DNA from: Ceratothoa steindachneri
Taxonomy: Eukaryota; Arthropoda; Malacostraca; Isopoda; Cymothoidae
NCBI GenBank assembly: GCA_963969495.1
Contig: OZ018321.1
Span: 190,906,985-190,970,984, forward strand
Direction of reading: 5' to 3'
DNA length: 64,000 nt
Both the position numbers and the translations under genes were made by a program. The notes under the pieces were generated by a model, which was given only the letters and a program-made list of their open reading frames with translations, was not told the origin of the DNA and ran no database searches. Positions 33,111 through 45,299 of the stretch are shown here, one piece after another. How positions within the stretch are numbered: position 1 is the stretch's first letter; each line of letters opens with the position of its first letter.

Positions 33111-33510
33111 ACACCGAGACTGAACAAAGATCTAGCACCCTATTTGCTCTATTTTTTGCCTCAATACACTGCTTTGAAAACTTCAGTGACCTATCTACTA
33201 CTACGCCTAAGTCCTTCTCATCCTTAACTGAATTCAACCAATGCCCATTCATTTCATAGCTAAATTACCTATTTTCCCTTCCCATGTTAAGAACTTTGCA
33301 TTTTTTAAGGTTAAAAGTCATCTGCCACTTCTGAGCCCAAGCTAATAACTTATTTAAATCATTCTGCACCTTAAAGCTACTCTCAACTTCTTTGACTGTG
33401 TAACCTTATCAAAGGCTTTGCTAAAATCTAATAAATTACATCAACATTCTCTCCTTTATCTAATTGTTTAGTAACATAATCCATAAAATCTAGTAAATTT
33501 GTTAAATATA
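33111..33510 (-). pseudogene. CR1-type RT fragment with internal deletions
   Basis: The minus strand reads LTNLLDFMDYVTKQLDKGEN and, after a shift, LLDFSKAFDKV; it then jumps to a C-terminal block near WALVEFS and VTEVFKAVY. The GVPQG and FADD motifs are deleted. Confidence 0.6.
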
Positions 33511-33520
33511 GGCCAAAGAG

Positions 33521-36500
33521 ATGGTACTTCAGACTCCAGAACTCCGAGAGCTGAACCTTGACAACAGTCACAATGTTGGAAGACATGATATTTGGTCTTC
33601 GGAAAGACATAGAGAGAGACATGGCAAAACTATAGTTAGAAATGTCTCATCACTACCACACATGGATGAATTTGATGCCCAATTACCATCAAGTAGGGCA
33701 CAAAGGGTGGCAGATCAGTCCAACCTTACTGCCGATGCAAGCTGCACACCCGAACCAGACACTAGAGATGACCAATCAAGCTCTACCCAAAAGTATGAAA
33801 GCCACTGAGCCTGCTTCCTACTACTAAATACCAGATCCATCAACCCTAGTGCTTCCAGTCAATGTAAATACAAAAACAAGGAGATTGAAGCACTAGTTGG
33901 TGATGAGAATGAAAATGACAACTTTGTACCCTTCATTGCCATAACTCAGTCCTGGTTGGATCAGCACATAACTATGGCCAGTTATGTATAAACCAGTTTA
34001 ACATCACGAGATGTGACCGTAATGGTAGAGATGTCCTCCTATACTCCCATGAGAGCCTGCCCATTACTTCTATGAATTCGTATGATGATGGCACATGTGG
34101 ATGTATCACAACATTTTTCTCCACCTTAAAAATGTGTAGTAGTAATATATTGCCCTCCTGGAGATGAGACAACTAGTTTTTCAAATATGCTAAACTTCAT
34201 ATCCCATTTGATCTAAGATAATACTGATTCATCTTATCAAGTTTATCTAGCTGGTGACACAAACCTTCTGTTTATTGACTGGACTGACGAATCCTTCAAG
34301 CCAGGAACTACGTCACTAAATCAAGAGATGGGTGGTTCCCTGCTTCAATTTTTCTCTGAAAAGATGATGAACCAATACATTCATATCCCAACAAGAGGTA
34401 ACAATGTCCTTGACATCTTTTGCACTAACAATCCAAACTTTGTTTTATCTACCGAGACTGTCTACACAATGATATCTGACCATTCCAGTATGAAAATTGT
34501 AGACCAGACACATCAGACAGGTTCTGTGATGATTTCAGAGGACTTGATTTTTCCAGGGGTGACTGAAAAGCTCAACACTGCCATCTATGAAACTGACTGG
34601 CAGGCACTTCACAATATGTGTTGCTTCGAAGAGTTTCCTATCCTAGTCACAATGATTCTACTTCAGTTGGCTATGGAATATATCCCCAGAAAGAGACCAA
34701 GAAGTGGAAAGCCCAAAAAAGCACACGCCTTAAGAAGAAAAAAGAAGAGAATCCAGAGCAAGCTACAGAAAGTAAAGAGGACTGCTTTAAATGACAATAG
34801 AATCAGGAAATTAGAACGAGAGTTGGCACTTTGTGTATTTTACATAAAGGAATGTCACCTAAAACAACTAGAAAAAGATGAAAAGATTGCAATTTCTAAT
34901 AAAAAAAAATTCCAAGTGCTTTCACTCATACGCCAAGACTTGATTAAGCATGAAGAGTATGGTCCACCTTATCAAAAATAATGTGCGAGACCTTGTTAGC
35001 AACCCTACCAACATAGCAAATATACTCCAATCACACTTTTCAGATGGATACAGCAACCCCAATGCCAAGGGTTTAAGATTACCAAACTTTGCTTTCCCAA
35101 ATATTGAAGATCCCACAACAGATGACGAAATTAATCTAACAAAAGCGGAGATCTTAGAAGCAATCAGCAAGATCAATAATAATTCCACTAGTGGACCAGA
35201 CAGTAACTCAGCAAAATTTATAAAAAATTGTGCGAGTTCAATTGTAAAACCTCTGTTCATTATCTGGAATGAATCTATTAAATATGGAATAGTTCCCAAA
35301 TTCTACAAAATGGCTTATATAACTCCAATCCACAAAAAGGCGACAAAATAACTGCTGGAAATTATAGGCCCATTTCACTGACCTCCCATTTTATCAAGAT
35401 TTTCGAGCATTGTGTCAGGAAAATTATTATCAAATTTCTCTAGAAAATAACAAAATTATAACGAAAAATCGACCTGGCTTCAGATCCAGTCTTAGCACGC
35501 TGACACAGCTGATAGCTCATGTTGAAGTATTAAGTGGTCTATCTACCTGGATTATGCAAAAGCTTTCGATAAAATAGATCATAGACTCTTGATTAAAAAA
35601 AATGAAAATATATAAATTCCATGAAAAAATAATTAACTGGGTAGAATCATTTCTATGTGATCAGACACAGGTTGTTGTCATTGATCGACATCACCCTTTA
35701 CCTGCTCCAATTAAAAGCGGCGTCCCCCAAGGTACAGTCTTGGGTCCCGTATTGTTCTTGATATTTATCAATGACATGGAATCTATTGTCCAAACCTCGA
35801 CAGTCAGATTTTTTGCAGATGATACAAAAATATCCAAAAAGATTACAAGTAGTGCAGATAAGGCCTCTCTCCAAGACGATCTAATGAGGGTGATGAAGAG
35901 GTTGCACAGTAATAATATGGTGTTACATAAGCAGAAATTTGACCTGATTATGCACTAAACTCGACATGAAATGTAGATAGCTGAGATGCCCTTCCTCACA
36001 GCTCTCCAGAGCTATGTGGTAGACGCGGATCTCCAGTTGTACCCTGTGGATAAATTGAGGGACCTCAGGATTATTCTAACTAGTGACCTGTCATGGACTC
36101 CCCATATATGAATGATGTTTCTAAAAGCAAGAAATGCAGCTGCCTGGGCACTTAGCGTATTTGGGTCTAGAGATTCCCTTTCTATGTTAACTATTTACAA
36201 GTCCATGGTCCCGTCCCACCAGGAATACGCCTGTCCTCTGTGGAACCCAGTCAAGGTAGGTGATATTCAGTATATTGAATCTGTCCAAAGACAATGCACA
36301 AGAAAAATTTGTCGATATCAAAATTTTACATACTGGGAGAGACTCAAGAAATTGTGCTTAATGTCCTTACAAAGAAGGTGGGAACATTTTATTATAATTA
36401 ATATTTACAAGATACTACATGATATATGTTCCAATGATCCCCAAATAAAATTCCCTCCCCAATCAAGACTGGGCATACAAGCAGTTATTCCCCCACTAAG

Positions 36501-36740
36501 ATGCTCTAACCCAGCACTTCTAACGAAGTACGACTCTTTCACTGTAGTAGGTCCACATTTGTGGAACTCCCTGCCACCAGAGCTGACATTGATTGGAAGT
36601 TTTAATGCATTCAAAACGCAGCTAACCAAGTTTCTCTTCTCTCTACCTGATGAGCCACCAGTACCTGGGCTCCCCCGCGCTTACAGCAACTCTGTGACTG
36701 AATTAGCGAGAAGAGGATGGCGGTCTCAACAATGAGATGG
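33521..36740 (+). pseudogene. L2/CR1-group LINE, plus strand, broken
   Basis: The segment 33521-33808 may be the end of an ORF1. ORF2 follows in pieces: an endonuclease start (LLNTRSIN, FIAITQSWLDQHI), PTRGNNVLDIFCTNNPNFVL and SDHSS (34328-34981), a K/R-rich linker, TSGPDSNSAKFIKN and the PIHKK block (34950-35351), then SGVPQGTVLGPVLFLIFIND with RFFADDTKISKK (35602-35958), and a C-terminal WERLKKLCLMSLQRRWEHF...LWNSLPPEL part (36112-36735). The RT motif FADD is intact, but at least four frame changes and stops inactivate it. The C-terminal W-N-S-L-P-P block fits the L2/CR1 group. Confidence 0.78.
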
Positions 36741-36779
36741 CAAGGCGGGGTCCGTGCACCTTCTTCAATTATTCAAGTA

Positions 36780-37240
36780 AGTATAAAAGAGAGCCTTGCA
36801 TTGAGGATATGTATGATGGGAGTTTTGGAAGCCAGCTACTATTCAAGGCACGGACTGGATCCTTGGAGGTGAAGGGATGAACATATAGGTGGAATGGGGG
36901 GGGGGAGACAGATGCGAGTGGTTCCTATTGAGGCAGAGAGAATCTGTATAACATTTGATTGTGGAGTGTGTGGGCCACAGTCTTGAGAGGGAGAAATTGA
37001 AAGAATTGGTGATAGAGCTGGGAAGAGAAAAGTGTGAGGAGGTGGAGAGAAGGGAGGATTATGGACTGAGTGCGGTGCTAGGATTTGAGTATGGAAAAAA
37101 AAGATATAGGTAGATAATAAGAGAATAAGAATAGTAAGAGCAACAAAGAAATTTTTGCAGTGTGTGTGGAAGAAGAGAAATGAATAAGGCTAATTAATTA
37201 TTTCTCCTCTCCACAGAAAATAAATGCCATATCCTGATAA
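36780..37240 (+). pseudogene. family N LINE 3' end (copy 2)
   Basis: Diverged copy of 6600-7350: GGAGTTTTGGAAGCCAGC near the start, a zinc-tail-like CITFDCGVCG and the same end GGGTGGCTCAACAAC. It lies directly after the L2-type element. Confidence 0.6.
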
Positions 37241-37299
37241 AAAGGGTGGCTCAACAACTTTTAACTCTAAATCCCTTAGCGTTGATATATGCTATATAA

Positions 37300-38060
37300 A
37301 AACCCAGCTCTAAAAAATGAGGGTTTTATTCCCAGGGGTTTTTTTTGCTTTTTCAAGTGAAATTTGAAAAAACAGGTTTTGTTTTTTGTTTTTTTTCAAA
37401 ATTACTTAAAAAAAAATGAATGCTACTTATCATTATTTTATTCAAAATTCATATTTGTTTATAATTTTAACAAATATGTATCAGATTAAGGTTATTTCTC
37501 TGATACTGACTCATAATAATTCATTTCTCCTTCTACAGGTTATGGCTATCATAGGTACCGACAATTCTCGATCAGTGATCTGTTACTATGATCTATTCTT
37601 ACTATGATATAATTATTATTATATAAAAATAAAGATAGCTATTCTTTTTCTGTTATTCTAGTGCTTGTAGCATTTGTTTTTTGAAAAACCCAGAATAAAA
37701 CCCGGGTTTTTTTTTTTTTCTTCAAAATTATACTTTTTTTTCAAGAAATAAATGCTACTTATCATTATTTTATTCAAAATTCATATTTATGTTTATAATT
37801 TCAACAAATATGTATCAAATTAAGGTTATTTCTCTGATACTGACTCATAATAATTCATCTATCCTTCTACAGGTTATGGCTATCATGGGACATGGGTACC
37901 CCAAATTCTCGATCACTGATCTGTTACCGTGATCTATTCTTACTATAATATAATTATTAAACTAAGTAATTATTATTATTATAAAAATAGACATAGCTAT
38001 TCTTTTTCTATGTTATTCTAATGTTTGTAGCATTTGTTTTTTGAAAAAAACGACTAAAAC
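37300..38060. repeat. two-copy tandem duplication, ~330-360 bp
   Basis: The block with TGCTACTTATCATTATTTTA (37421) recurs at 37753, and TTTGTAGCATTTG (37665) recurs at 38025. Copies differ by small indels and substitutions. No coding content. Confidence 0.8.
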
Positions 38061-38099
38061 TGAGGTTTTTTAAAAACCTGGATTTTATTGGGCTTTTTC

Positions 38100-38490
38100 A
38101 ATTTTTTTTTGCCAACCCTGGAAGATAGGCCTAGACTAGGGACTGGAGAGAAAGAAGTGACTAATGTAGGTGAAGATGAATGGTGGGCGAATATGGATAG
38201 AATAGATAGGTTAGGACAGGTTAGGTGTGTGAGTAAAAGGGACATGGAATCTGTTAGGTTGAATAACAGATTCGATGCCCTGAGAGAGGAAGAGGCTGAA
38301 AGTGATTTGTCCTATGTGGTTGTGGCAGAACGTGGAATAAGTGGTAGTTTGAATGAGAACATGAGGGAGACTAGGAAGATGACTTGAGCTGCTTGTGATA
38401 GGTGACTCTCAGATTAGATATTTAGATAGGAAGTTGAGTGTGAGCAAATGGAAGGGAGTGAGAGTTTGTTTGCTGGGTGCTGGTGTAAAT
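38100..38490 (+). pseudogene. CR1-B-like ORF1 fragment
   Basis: The plus frame EDEWWANMDRIDRLGQVRCV...RLNNRFDALREEEAESDL matches residues 91-138 of the CR1-B ORF1. After a stop, remnants of the esterase start (GDSQI region) follow, cut off at GAGVND. 5'- and 3'-truncated. Confidence 0.75.
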
Positions 38491-39600
38491 GATGGAGAGA
38501 GTGGTATATTGATTCTCCTAGATTTAATTGAGGCCTTTGACACTTGTTCATAGCCTGTTATTGGAAGACTTAGGATATATAGGTGTGGTTGATGATGCTC
38601 TTGAATATTTGAAGTTGTACCTTGAAAATAGAAGTTTCTATGTTGAGGTGAGCAATACACTTTCTGATGCTGAACCTCTTGTTAGAGGAGTGCCCCAGGG
38701 GAGTGTATTGGGTTGCATTCTTTTTTGTATATATACAATAGAACTGTCATATTTTTTTGAGAACTATGGTGTTAGTTAGTTCTAAGCTCTTTGCTGATGA
38801 TATGCAATTTTTTTTTCTATATGTAATATTTTGAACACTGAGGAAAAACTGGGATGGATCATGATGGACATTAAGAAGTGGAATGTCCAAAATATGAGAA
38901 TAAACAGTAGTTACTTAGGTGAAAATAACTGACAGTGTGAAAGACTTAAGGGTAATCATTGATAGACATTTAACATTTGAAAATCATATTAATACAGTTT
39001 CTAAAATTGCTAATTATCATTTAAGAAACATTGGTTTTGTAAAGAAGTACCCAGATCAAAATTCTGTGAAAAAGTTAATGCATAATTTTGTCATAAGTTG
39101 AGTTGATTACTGTAATTCAATTTTTTTATAATATTAATAGAGGTATCTCTCCACATGATAGGATCACCCCAGTACTAATTGATCATCATTGGCTCCCTAT
39201 TAGGCTAGAATTATATTTAAGATTATGTACACTGACCTATCTTGCCATGAATGAGGATAAGCCCACTGGCTTACCCTCATTCATTGCAAGATTTACTTAA
39301 GGATTATTCAGTCGCCAGATAGCCCCTTAATCCAAAAAAAAAAAAATACTTAAGGATTATGTGACAGGTTCTAATATGTTTGTAAGGCATGCAACATATA
39401 GACACAGGTTAGTAGAACCTAGATTTAATGCTGGTGGTTGGTTCAAGAGCTTTTAAATTTTCTGCTCCAAGACTACAACAAGTTACTTGAATGGGAAAAT
39501 CAGTGAAAATGTAAATTTTTTTAGAGGTTAAAAACATTTCTATTTGGAGATTGCTATGACTTGGAGGTAAAAACTATTAGGGGAGAGTATGTCATAAATT
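38491..39600 (+). pseudogene. L2-type LINE RT fragment
   Basis: LLEDLGYIGVVDDALEYLKL, RGVPQGSVLGCILFCIYT, a broken F-A-D-D region, SVKDLRVIIDRHLTFENHIN and the C-terminal HHWLPIRLELYLRLCTLTY. The H-W-L-P-I block is typical of L2-group elements. It is broken by many stops and split at 39308 by a tiny I-type insertion. Confidence 0.65.
39308..39346 (+). mobile_element. ultra-short 5'-truncated I-type LINE insertion
   Basis: CAGTCGCCAGATAGCCCCTT followed by AATCC and a poly-A run equals the last ~24 bp of the I-type element (compare 60265-60295) plus its tail. It is flanked by TACTTAAGGATTAT at 39294-39307 and 39347-39360, a perfect 14-bp target duplication. Confidence 0.85.
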
Positions 39601-40095
39601 GAATTTTTAAGCTGTTATTGTACTGTAGCAACTAACTGTATGACATGATGTAAACAGTGGAGGCCCCTCTGAGCAACGCTATATGCGATGAATTTTGGGG
39701 CCTGTTATAAATATACCCAAATGTAAATGTAATTCCAATTAATGATGTGACTACGAGCTCAAAAAAAGTTACAAAGTATTGATAAAATTAATTTCATCAG
39801 AATTGCACAAAAAATGGGTATTCGTATGTAATTTGATGAGCTGAATAAAATTTCTTTGCTAATCTTTTACATTAGCGACTTGGGTGTTTTTTTGTTGTTT
39901 CATTCCAAATTGAATGATATTGGTGTGTTTCATCTTTCATTCATACGCGTATGAATATGCGTGGATGAACGAATTAATGGAAAAATGATATAGAAAAAAC
40001 AAAATTAAGATATTGGTTACCTATGTTATTCTGGTTATATACCTAGGTATGATTTGGTAGTGAGGAAAGCATGAAACTGTTGATGAATACCAAAT
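39601..40095. other. AT-rich DNA, nothing recognised
   Basis: No frame or repeat identified; possibly 3' UTR of the L2-type element. Confidence 0.5.
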
Positions 40096-40745
40096 AAGTA
40101 ATGATCACTTTCCCTTTCAAATCATTTTCTGGACCACTGCTGCCTGAGAGACCCCTCCCACTTGGTGCTTGGTATGTGTGCGGTGGTCCGCATTTCAGGA
40201 AATGATTGATTTATCTGTCTCAGTCGAGGAGTTTAGGTCAGTGAATGAAGCTGTTGAGTTCTTCTCTAGTGACCTCATCCCCCTGGCCCTGGCTACTATT
40301 CTTAGAATGTCACACTGACCGCTTCTGTTGTGGTCAGCCAAGTGTGAGAAAGCCCTCAAACAGAAACATTACGTTTTACATGTGCTATAAATATCACCCA
40401 AACAATTTCACTGTAGCTGAATTTTGTCAAGCTAGTGCTAGGGTCTGGTAAGTTTTTGAAGCATGCGCACCACTCTTCATGGCAGGTATTGCATATGTGT
40501 CTTCCCTTAACTAAAAGACCCCTGTAGCATAGGTGTGGAAACAAGTCTAAAGGATTTGGGGTAAGTTATTACAGGACTCCCCTCCCATTCTGCAAGAACT
40601 TGTCCCACATCAGATGCTCTGCTCCAGCTGGAAAATGATATCTGCAAGGCCTTCCTTCATAGACAGCACTATTCCAGTGTCTTTTGATCTGGAGAGTGAA
40701 GAAGGCCTATGATACTGTATGGCGATGTAGCAAATTCTGTCGGTT
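40096..40745 (+). pseudogene. I-type LINE ORF2 fragment (old copy)
   Basis: Aligns by eye with 52765-53240 (end of endonuclease, YKYHPNNFTVAEF) and then, after skipping about 530 bp, with 53770-53880 (DALLQLENDI, KKAYDTVWR). Many stops and indels: older than the other I-type copies. Confidence 0.75.
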
Positions 40746-40891
40746 ACTCAGCAAAATCCTCTACATAAGCCCCAATTCAATCCAAAGATCTTGGTTGGTA
40801 ATCTGCCACTTAACTTCTGGGCACCACCTTCATATTCTGGCATGAAGCCAACCATATCAGTCCCTGTTAAGGTTACTACTTTCTTTCAGTT

Positions 40892-43216
40892 CCGTCCGGC
40901 CCCAGCTTAGCCTCTTCTCCTTCCTTCAAAACACTTGTATTTCCTCGCTTTTCATACCTCTCCCACAACTTTCTCTGGTCAGCCTCTAATTTCCCAGATC
41001 AGGGCTGAGGGGGGAGGGGACAACGTTCCCTAACCCTTGAGCTCCGGTTTGGGATGTTTTTTTTTAACAACCTGCTTCATCCCCACCCATACCTTCCTCG
41101 CATCCCTTTTCCTGTCTGCTTCACAATATATCTTTTTAAGCTGTGTTTAAGGTGGAGCTGCCATGCCGATGGACTGCCAGGCCACCAGGCGGGAGGGGTG
41201 GTCCCAAATGGCGGTGCCTGGTTCTGCCAGGCCTGTAAGCACCTCTTGCAGTGCGGACAACTGTGAGAGGTGGTGAACTATTGCGTCCCGCAGAAAATTT
41301 AGGGTCACCATGCCCAATGATGTTAAAAAACAAAATCTCCCCCTAATTCCCCCTTGCTCATCAACGGAGCCACCCTCGAGCAGCTCCACTGAAAAAATGG
41401 AGGTATCCCCCCCCCCCTGTGCTTGCGCAGGGGACCCTCCATATTTCTTTAACCAGAGAGAAGGCTTACTCCTCTCCTACGCCTACGGGTGAAGGGGACT
41501 TCCCCTCACCCCCTTCTCTGGAGGTGTTTTCGGGCACCTCCCTATTTCCAGCGGCAGTCCCTCCTTTTCTTTCTAAGGGGTCTTCCAAGAAAGCCAGCGG
41601 GCAGCCCATTGCCGACCACCCCTCGTGTAAGCCGCTCGGTAGGGCAAACCCCCTTAGGGGGGAGAGGGAAGCCAGGCCCCTTCAGTCGCTTCCCTCAAAA
41701 GACCTGCTGGCAAGAGTGTGTATTGCGGAGGGTGGACTCGATCCACCACACCGGCCTTCGCCTGGCAAACCGTGCCTTCCGCACATCCCCCATTGAGAGC
41801 CTACTAGTCGATGTTGGGGAGATGCCACTCGCTCTACACCGTGTACAGTGCATTATTGCCTGTACGCGTGAGCCCGGCGCCTCCCTCAATCGCCAACAGC
41901 ATCTTACTGCATTCGCAGCTGATTTCGACGGTGCCTATGCCGCCGAGAGATGCCAGTCATACCCTAAGCCCTTTGGGTTTAGGGCCAGAAAACTCCTTCG
42001 AGAGCTAGGTATAGCTCTCGAGCCAGTGGCGCCCCTGGTTCTGCCCAGGACGCCACCCTGGATGGTACCACATTTATCTATTTTTTTGCCACGCCTCTGC
42101 TCCCAAAGCTTGTACAGCGCCGAGAGTATTGCGTTCAACCTTTTTGGAGTACACCTTGTGTGAAGCTGGAACTGTGCCAGTGTATACGGATGGCTCCAAG
42201 TCCCAAGAGGGGATCTGCTTCCACGCCGTATCCTCTCTTGTTTGAAGTAAGCGGGGCTCTGCCAGGCGCTGCGTCTGTTTTCACGGCCGAGCTGGTGGCA
42301 ATACACCACTCGGTACAGGAGATTACAGAACATGCCCTGTTCAGAGACAGGATTGTGATATATAGAGACTGACAAAGCTCCCTGAGTGCTCTCGGGACAT
42401 TAGAATCTCCACTTTCCCTGGTTCACAATATCCATGATGCCACGGTTTTAGCAAGCCAAGTGGATATAGAAATTATCTTCTGCTGCATTCCTGGACATGT
42501 AGGAATTGTGGGGATTGAGGGCGTCAAAGAGTCTGCAAGGACTCTTTAACCGGACCAGCATTTCCTTCTTCCTCACACCGGGCAGCTCTTCAGGTTGCTT
42601 GGCAAAGATGTGATATGGTCGAATTGAACTTAAAATTGCGTGTGATTTCACCGCAACTGTTCGCATGTACCTACCCCCCCCAAGGCCACGAGGGCTTCAA
42701 ATTGTTTTCTATCGTCTCCAAATTGAGCACACTTGGGGGATGCACCGCCATTTGATGCTGTGCTCGCCAGCGCCCTACTGTGAACACTGCATTGTCTCCC
42801 AGACTGTTCGCCACATTCTTGTTGAATGTCCCAGTCTCAGCTATCTCCATGCATGCTACCTGTCCAGGTACCGGGATGCGTGTGGTCGCTACTGCCTGTC
42901 CCTTGTACTTGTGACAAGTTTGTGCACATTGACTGGTGGACCTATAGACTTTTGGTGTGAGGCCATCCTTCTCCCCTTTATTTAACTAGGTTTTTTTTTT
43001 TTTTTGTTTTCTTTGTAGGTCACATGCTCCTGCGCCAAGGGGAAGGGAACCTCCCCCTGATGCCAGAGCTTTCTTTCCTAATTGTTGCCATTTTTCATTT
43101 TTATTGTTGTTGTGTTTTCATATTCTTATTTTAAAGTAGCCTAGTGCTAGGCTGTCGTCATGATTGCGGCGAATTATGCCCAAGTGGGTAGTTCCCAGAT
43201 AGGCTCCTAAAAAAAA
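40892..43216 (+). pseudogene. I-type LINE, internally deleted copy
   Basis: Starts inside the 5' UTR (CCGTCCGGCCCCAGCTTAGC), continues to the ORF1 start (ATG at 41310), and keeps ORF1 only to GACCTGCTGGCAAGAG (about 41716). There it jumps to the RT C-terminal block of ORF2 (DSIHHTGLRLANRAFR, 41727) and runs through a broken RNase H (VYTDGSKSQE; the next catalytic stretch reads YRD) and the C-terminal zinc region to the 3' end. About 3.8 kb is missing relative to 54111-60304. Many stops. Confidence 0.8.
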
Positions 43217-43217
43217 G

Positions 43218-43500
43218 TTTGGGAAATAAAATCATAACTATTCATCCGATTCTAACAAAATTTGAAACCCTTATGTTGTTTTACATTCTCTTTCAAATGA
43301 TATAATTGCCAAAGTCATCCCAAGGTTAGCCAGGAATTATTTTGTTTTGGCAATAACATAACTATTTGGCTGATTCTAGCTAAATTTGAAACCCTTCTGT
43401 TGTTTTACATTTCCCTTTGATTGGTGTAATTGCTCAAAGTATTCCCAAGGTTAGCCCAGGAATTATTTTGTTTTGGTAATAACATCATAAATATTCAGCC
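43218..43500. repeat. two-copy ~140-bp tandem repeat
   Basis: AAATTTGAAACCCTT recurs at about 43257 and 43390, each followed by TGTTGTTTTACATT and, later, AAGGTTAGCC...GGAATTATTTTGTTTTGG. Non-coding. Confidence 0.8.
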
Positions 43501-43502
43501 CA

Positions 43503-43838
43503 TACTCTGCTAGACTAGACTAGGTTATAATATGCTAGGCAAGCCTAGAATAGGTTATTATAAGCTAGGCTATGCTAAGATATAATTTACAAGGGTAAGA
43601 TATACTATGTTAATTTAGGCTATAAAATGCTATGCTAGTATAGCATATAATATGTTAGGTTAGACAATACTAAGCTATGCTTGCCTAGGGTATAATAAGA
43701 TAGTATAGGCTATACTTGTCTAGGATAGTTAATGCTAGGTTATACTAGGCTAGATAGGAATATGCTAGGGTAGGCTAACTTATAATTGGCTAGGGAGGGC
43801 TAGGCTATGCTAGGTAATATTATGTTAGGCTAACATGA
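43503..43838. repeat. TAGGCTA-type low-complexity tract
   Basis: About 335 bp built largely from variants of CTAGGCTA, CTAGGTTA and TATGCTAGG with irregular spacing: a decayed heptamer/octamer satellite. It lies 0.5 kb upstream of the Ac45 first coding exon. Confidence 0.75.
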
Positions 43839-44003
43839 AATTCAGAATAGTGGGGATTGATTAAATAGGCAACCTTAAATCAAGTTGTGCCAACAATTGT
43901 GCAACGGCTTTGAGTATATTTATAGTTTTTATTGTACAATTGGTAAATGAATTTTTTTTACATTTTCATATTTTATTAACTAAACTATTAATTTTAATTC
44001 CAG

Positions 44004-44175
44004 GTTTTAATCTCAGTGAACATATAATCTAGCCCCGAATACCCTGAATAATCCTTTAAGTCAGTGTTTTTAGAACAATGCTAAGACCTCTTGTATTGGG
44101 CTTTCTAATCTTCTTCACTATCATAAATATAGAAGCCAAAGAATCAGTACCAGTATTAATTTGGAAAAATGAAAG
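44004..44175 (+). CDS. ATP6AP1: V-ATPase accessory subunit Ac45, first coding exon
   Basis: Coding part 44078-44175. The ATG (context AGAACAATGC) opens a 19-20 residue signal peptide, MLRPLVLGFLIFFTIINIEA, then KESVPVLIWKNE and two bases of the next codon. A V-P-V-L-x-W stretch right after the signal peptide is the usual start of the Ac45 lumenal domain. The exon ends AAAG|GCAAGC, a good GC-type donor; joined to 48992 it restores Arg in phase. A TTTAATTCCAG acceptor at 44003 suggests a spliced 5' UTR. Ac45 is a type I membrane protein that guides assembly and transport of the proton pump in secretory and endosomal membranes. Symbol given by family (VhaAC45 in flies). Identification rests on both exons together. 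Confidence 0.72.
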
Positions 44176-44709
44176 GCAAGCAGCATTATTTTTCATATCT
44201 TGAGATAGAGCTAGTTTTATATTGGCCATATCTAGGTTTAAAATACCTTAACAGATTAAGCACCATGGCTAGCACCTGCGCATGCCAGCTAAATTTCCTA
44301 GAGGGTCATGGCATACTCATCTGTATGTATGCTAACTAATATTTCACTGAGTGCCGAGTCACTTATTCTAATAGCCACCCTATGAGATTTTCAATACAAT
44401 TAGGAATGTGTGCTCCCCAGGCAACTTTGGGTACAAGAACCATGCTTCAAAACTGAAAAGTTTGAATAATTATTACGGCACTACTTCTAAACACATTTAG
44501 CACCAAATTATATGTTAAAAAAATATGGCTTCCAAGGAGGTGACACCGATTTACCCCTTGGCACTCAGTGTTAATAATTTGTGAGTTGTTTTACAATTAT
44601 AGTTTACTTTATTTTAAGAACTACCCGTAATGTATTTTCTTGAAGTGAGTGGAATGAAAATATTATTTTAATTTGCCATCATGTTCTTTTTATCAGAAAA
44701 CTCTGAATA

Positions 44710-44984
44710 CAGTAAACCCTCGATATAACAAACTAAATTTCCTGGCCAAACTCCATCAGGTTTAATGAACCAAAGTTTGTTAAATCTGATGTAGTCCGCT
44801 TAACTTTATTAGTAATATTAGTAATTATATATGTATTACATATCCATGCAATACAGTCTTTACATACATATTTACGTATATAGATTAATGAAAGAACCAT
44901 CGTTATTTCCATCGCTTTTAACGACCATCAGGCTTAATGAACGACCCCCCGCCCCATATAGTTCGTTATATCGAGGGTTTACTG
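44710..44984. mobile_element. pogo/Tigger-type MITE
   Basis: The 20-bp terminal inverted repeat CAGTAAACCCTCGATATAAC is identical at both ends and flanked by TA (44708-44709 and 44985-44986). 275 bp, non-coding. The terminal sequence is the type seen in pogo/Tigger elements across animals. Confidence 0.88.
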
Positions 44985-44994
44985 TACTTGTGTA

Positions 44995-45140
44995 ATCTTA
45001 AAGAGTATAGTGTTGGCCTTTTTGATAGCTAAATCCAACCCTGCAAGTGTCTGCCCTGTGTAGACTGTTATACCTAGTACCTGGAGGCTGGTACACCCTC
45101 CCTCTCTCACTATCCCTTCTCCATCTGTCAGTTTTAAATA
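44995..45140 (-). pseudogene. short LINE RT C-terminal fragment
   Basis: The minus strand reads LKLTDGEGIVREG, SLQVLGITV and AIKKANTILFKIT, resembling the region after the palm in CR1-group RTs (L-G-I/V block then K-A-N). It starts directly beside the MITE. Short and broken. Confidence 0.4.
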
Positions 45141-45299
45141 AAACACACACAAACTCCTGTACAACACCTACACCAATGATGACAAAAAATGGCTGACAAA
45201 CTTTATCTTCAGTAGACAAAGCCAAGTCACAAGCCTTGCAACCAAAACTACACTCGTCAAAACCAACACCTATGTGATAACATCTCAATCACTCCACAA

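Noticed and set aside
43218..43500. Part of the I-type LINE 3' UTR
   Set aside because: The other copies end at the TAGCCCCTTAA tail; this tandem pair lies outside it.
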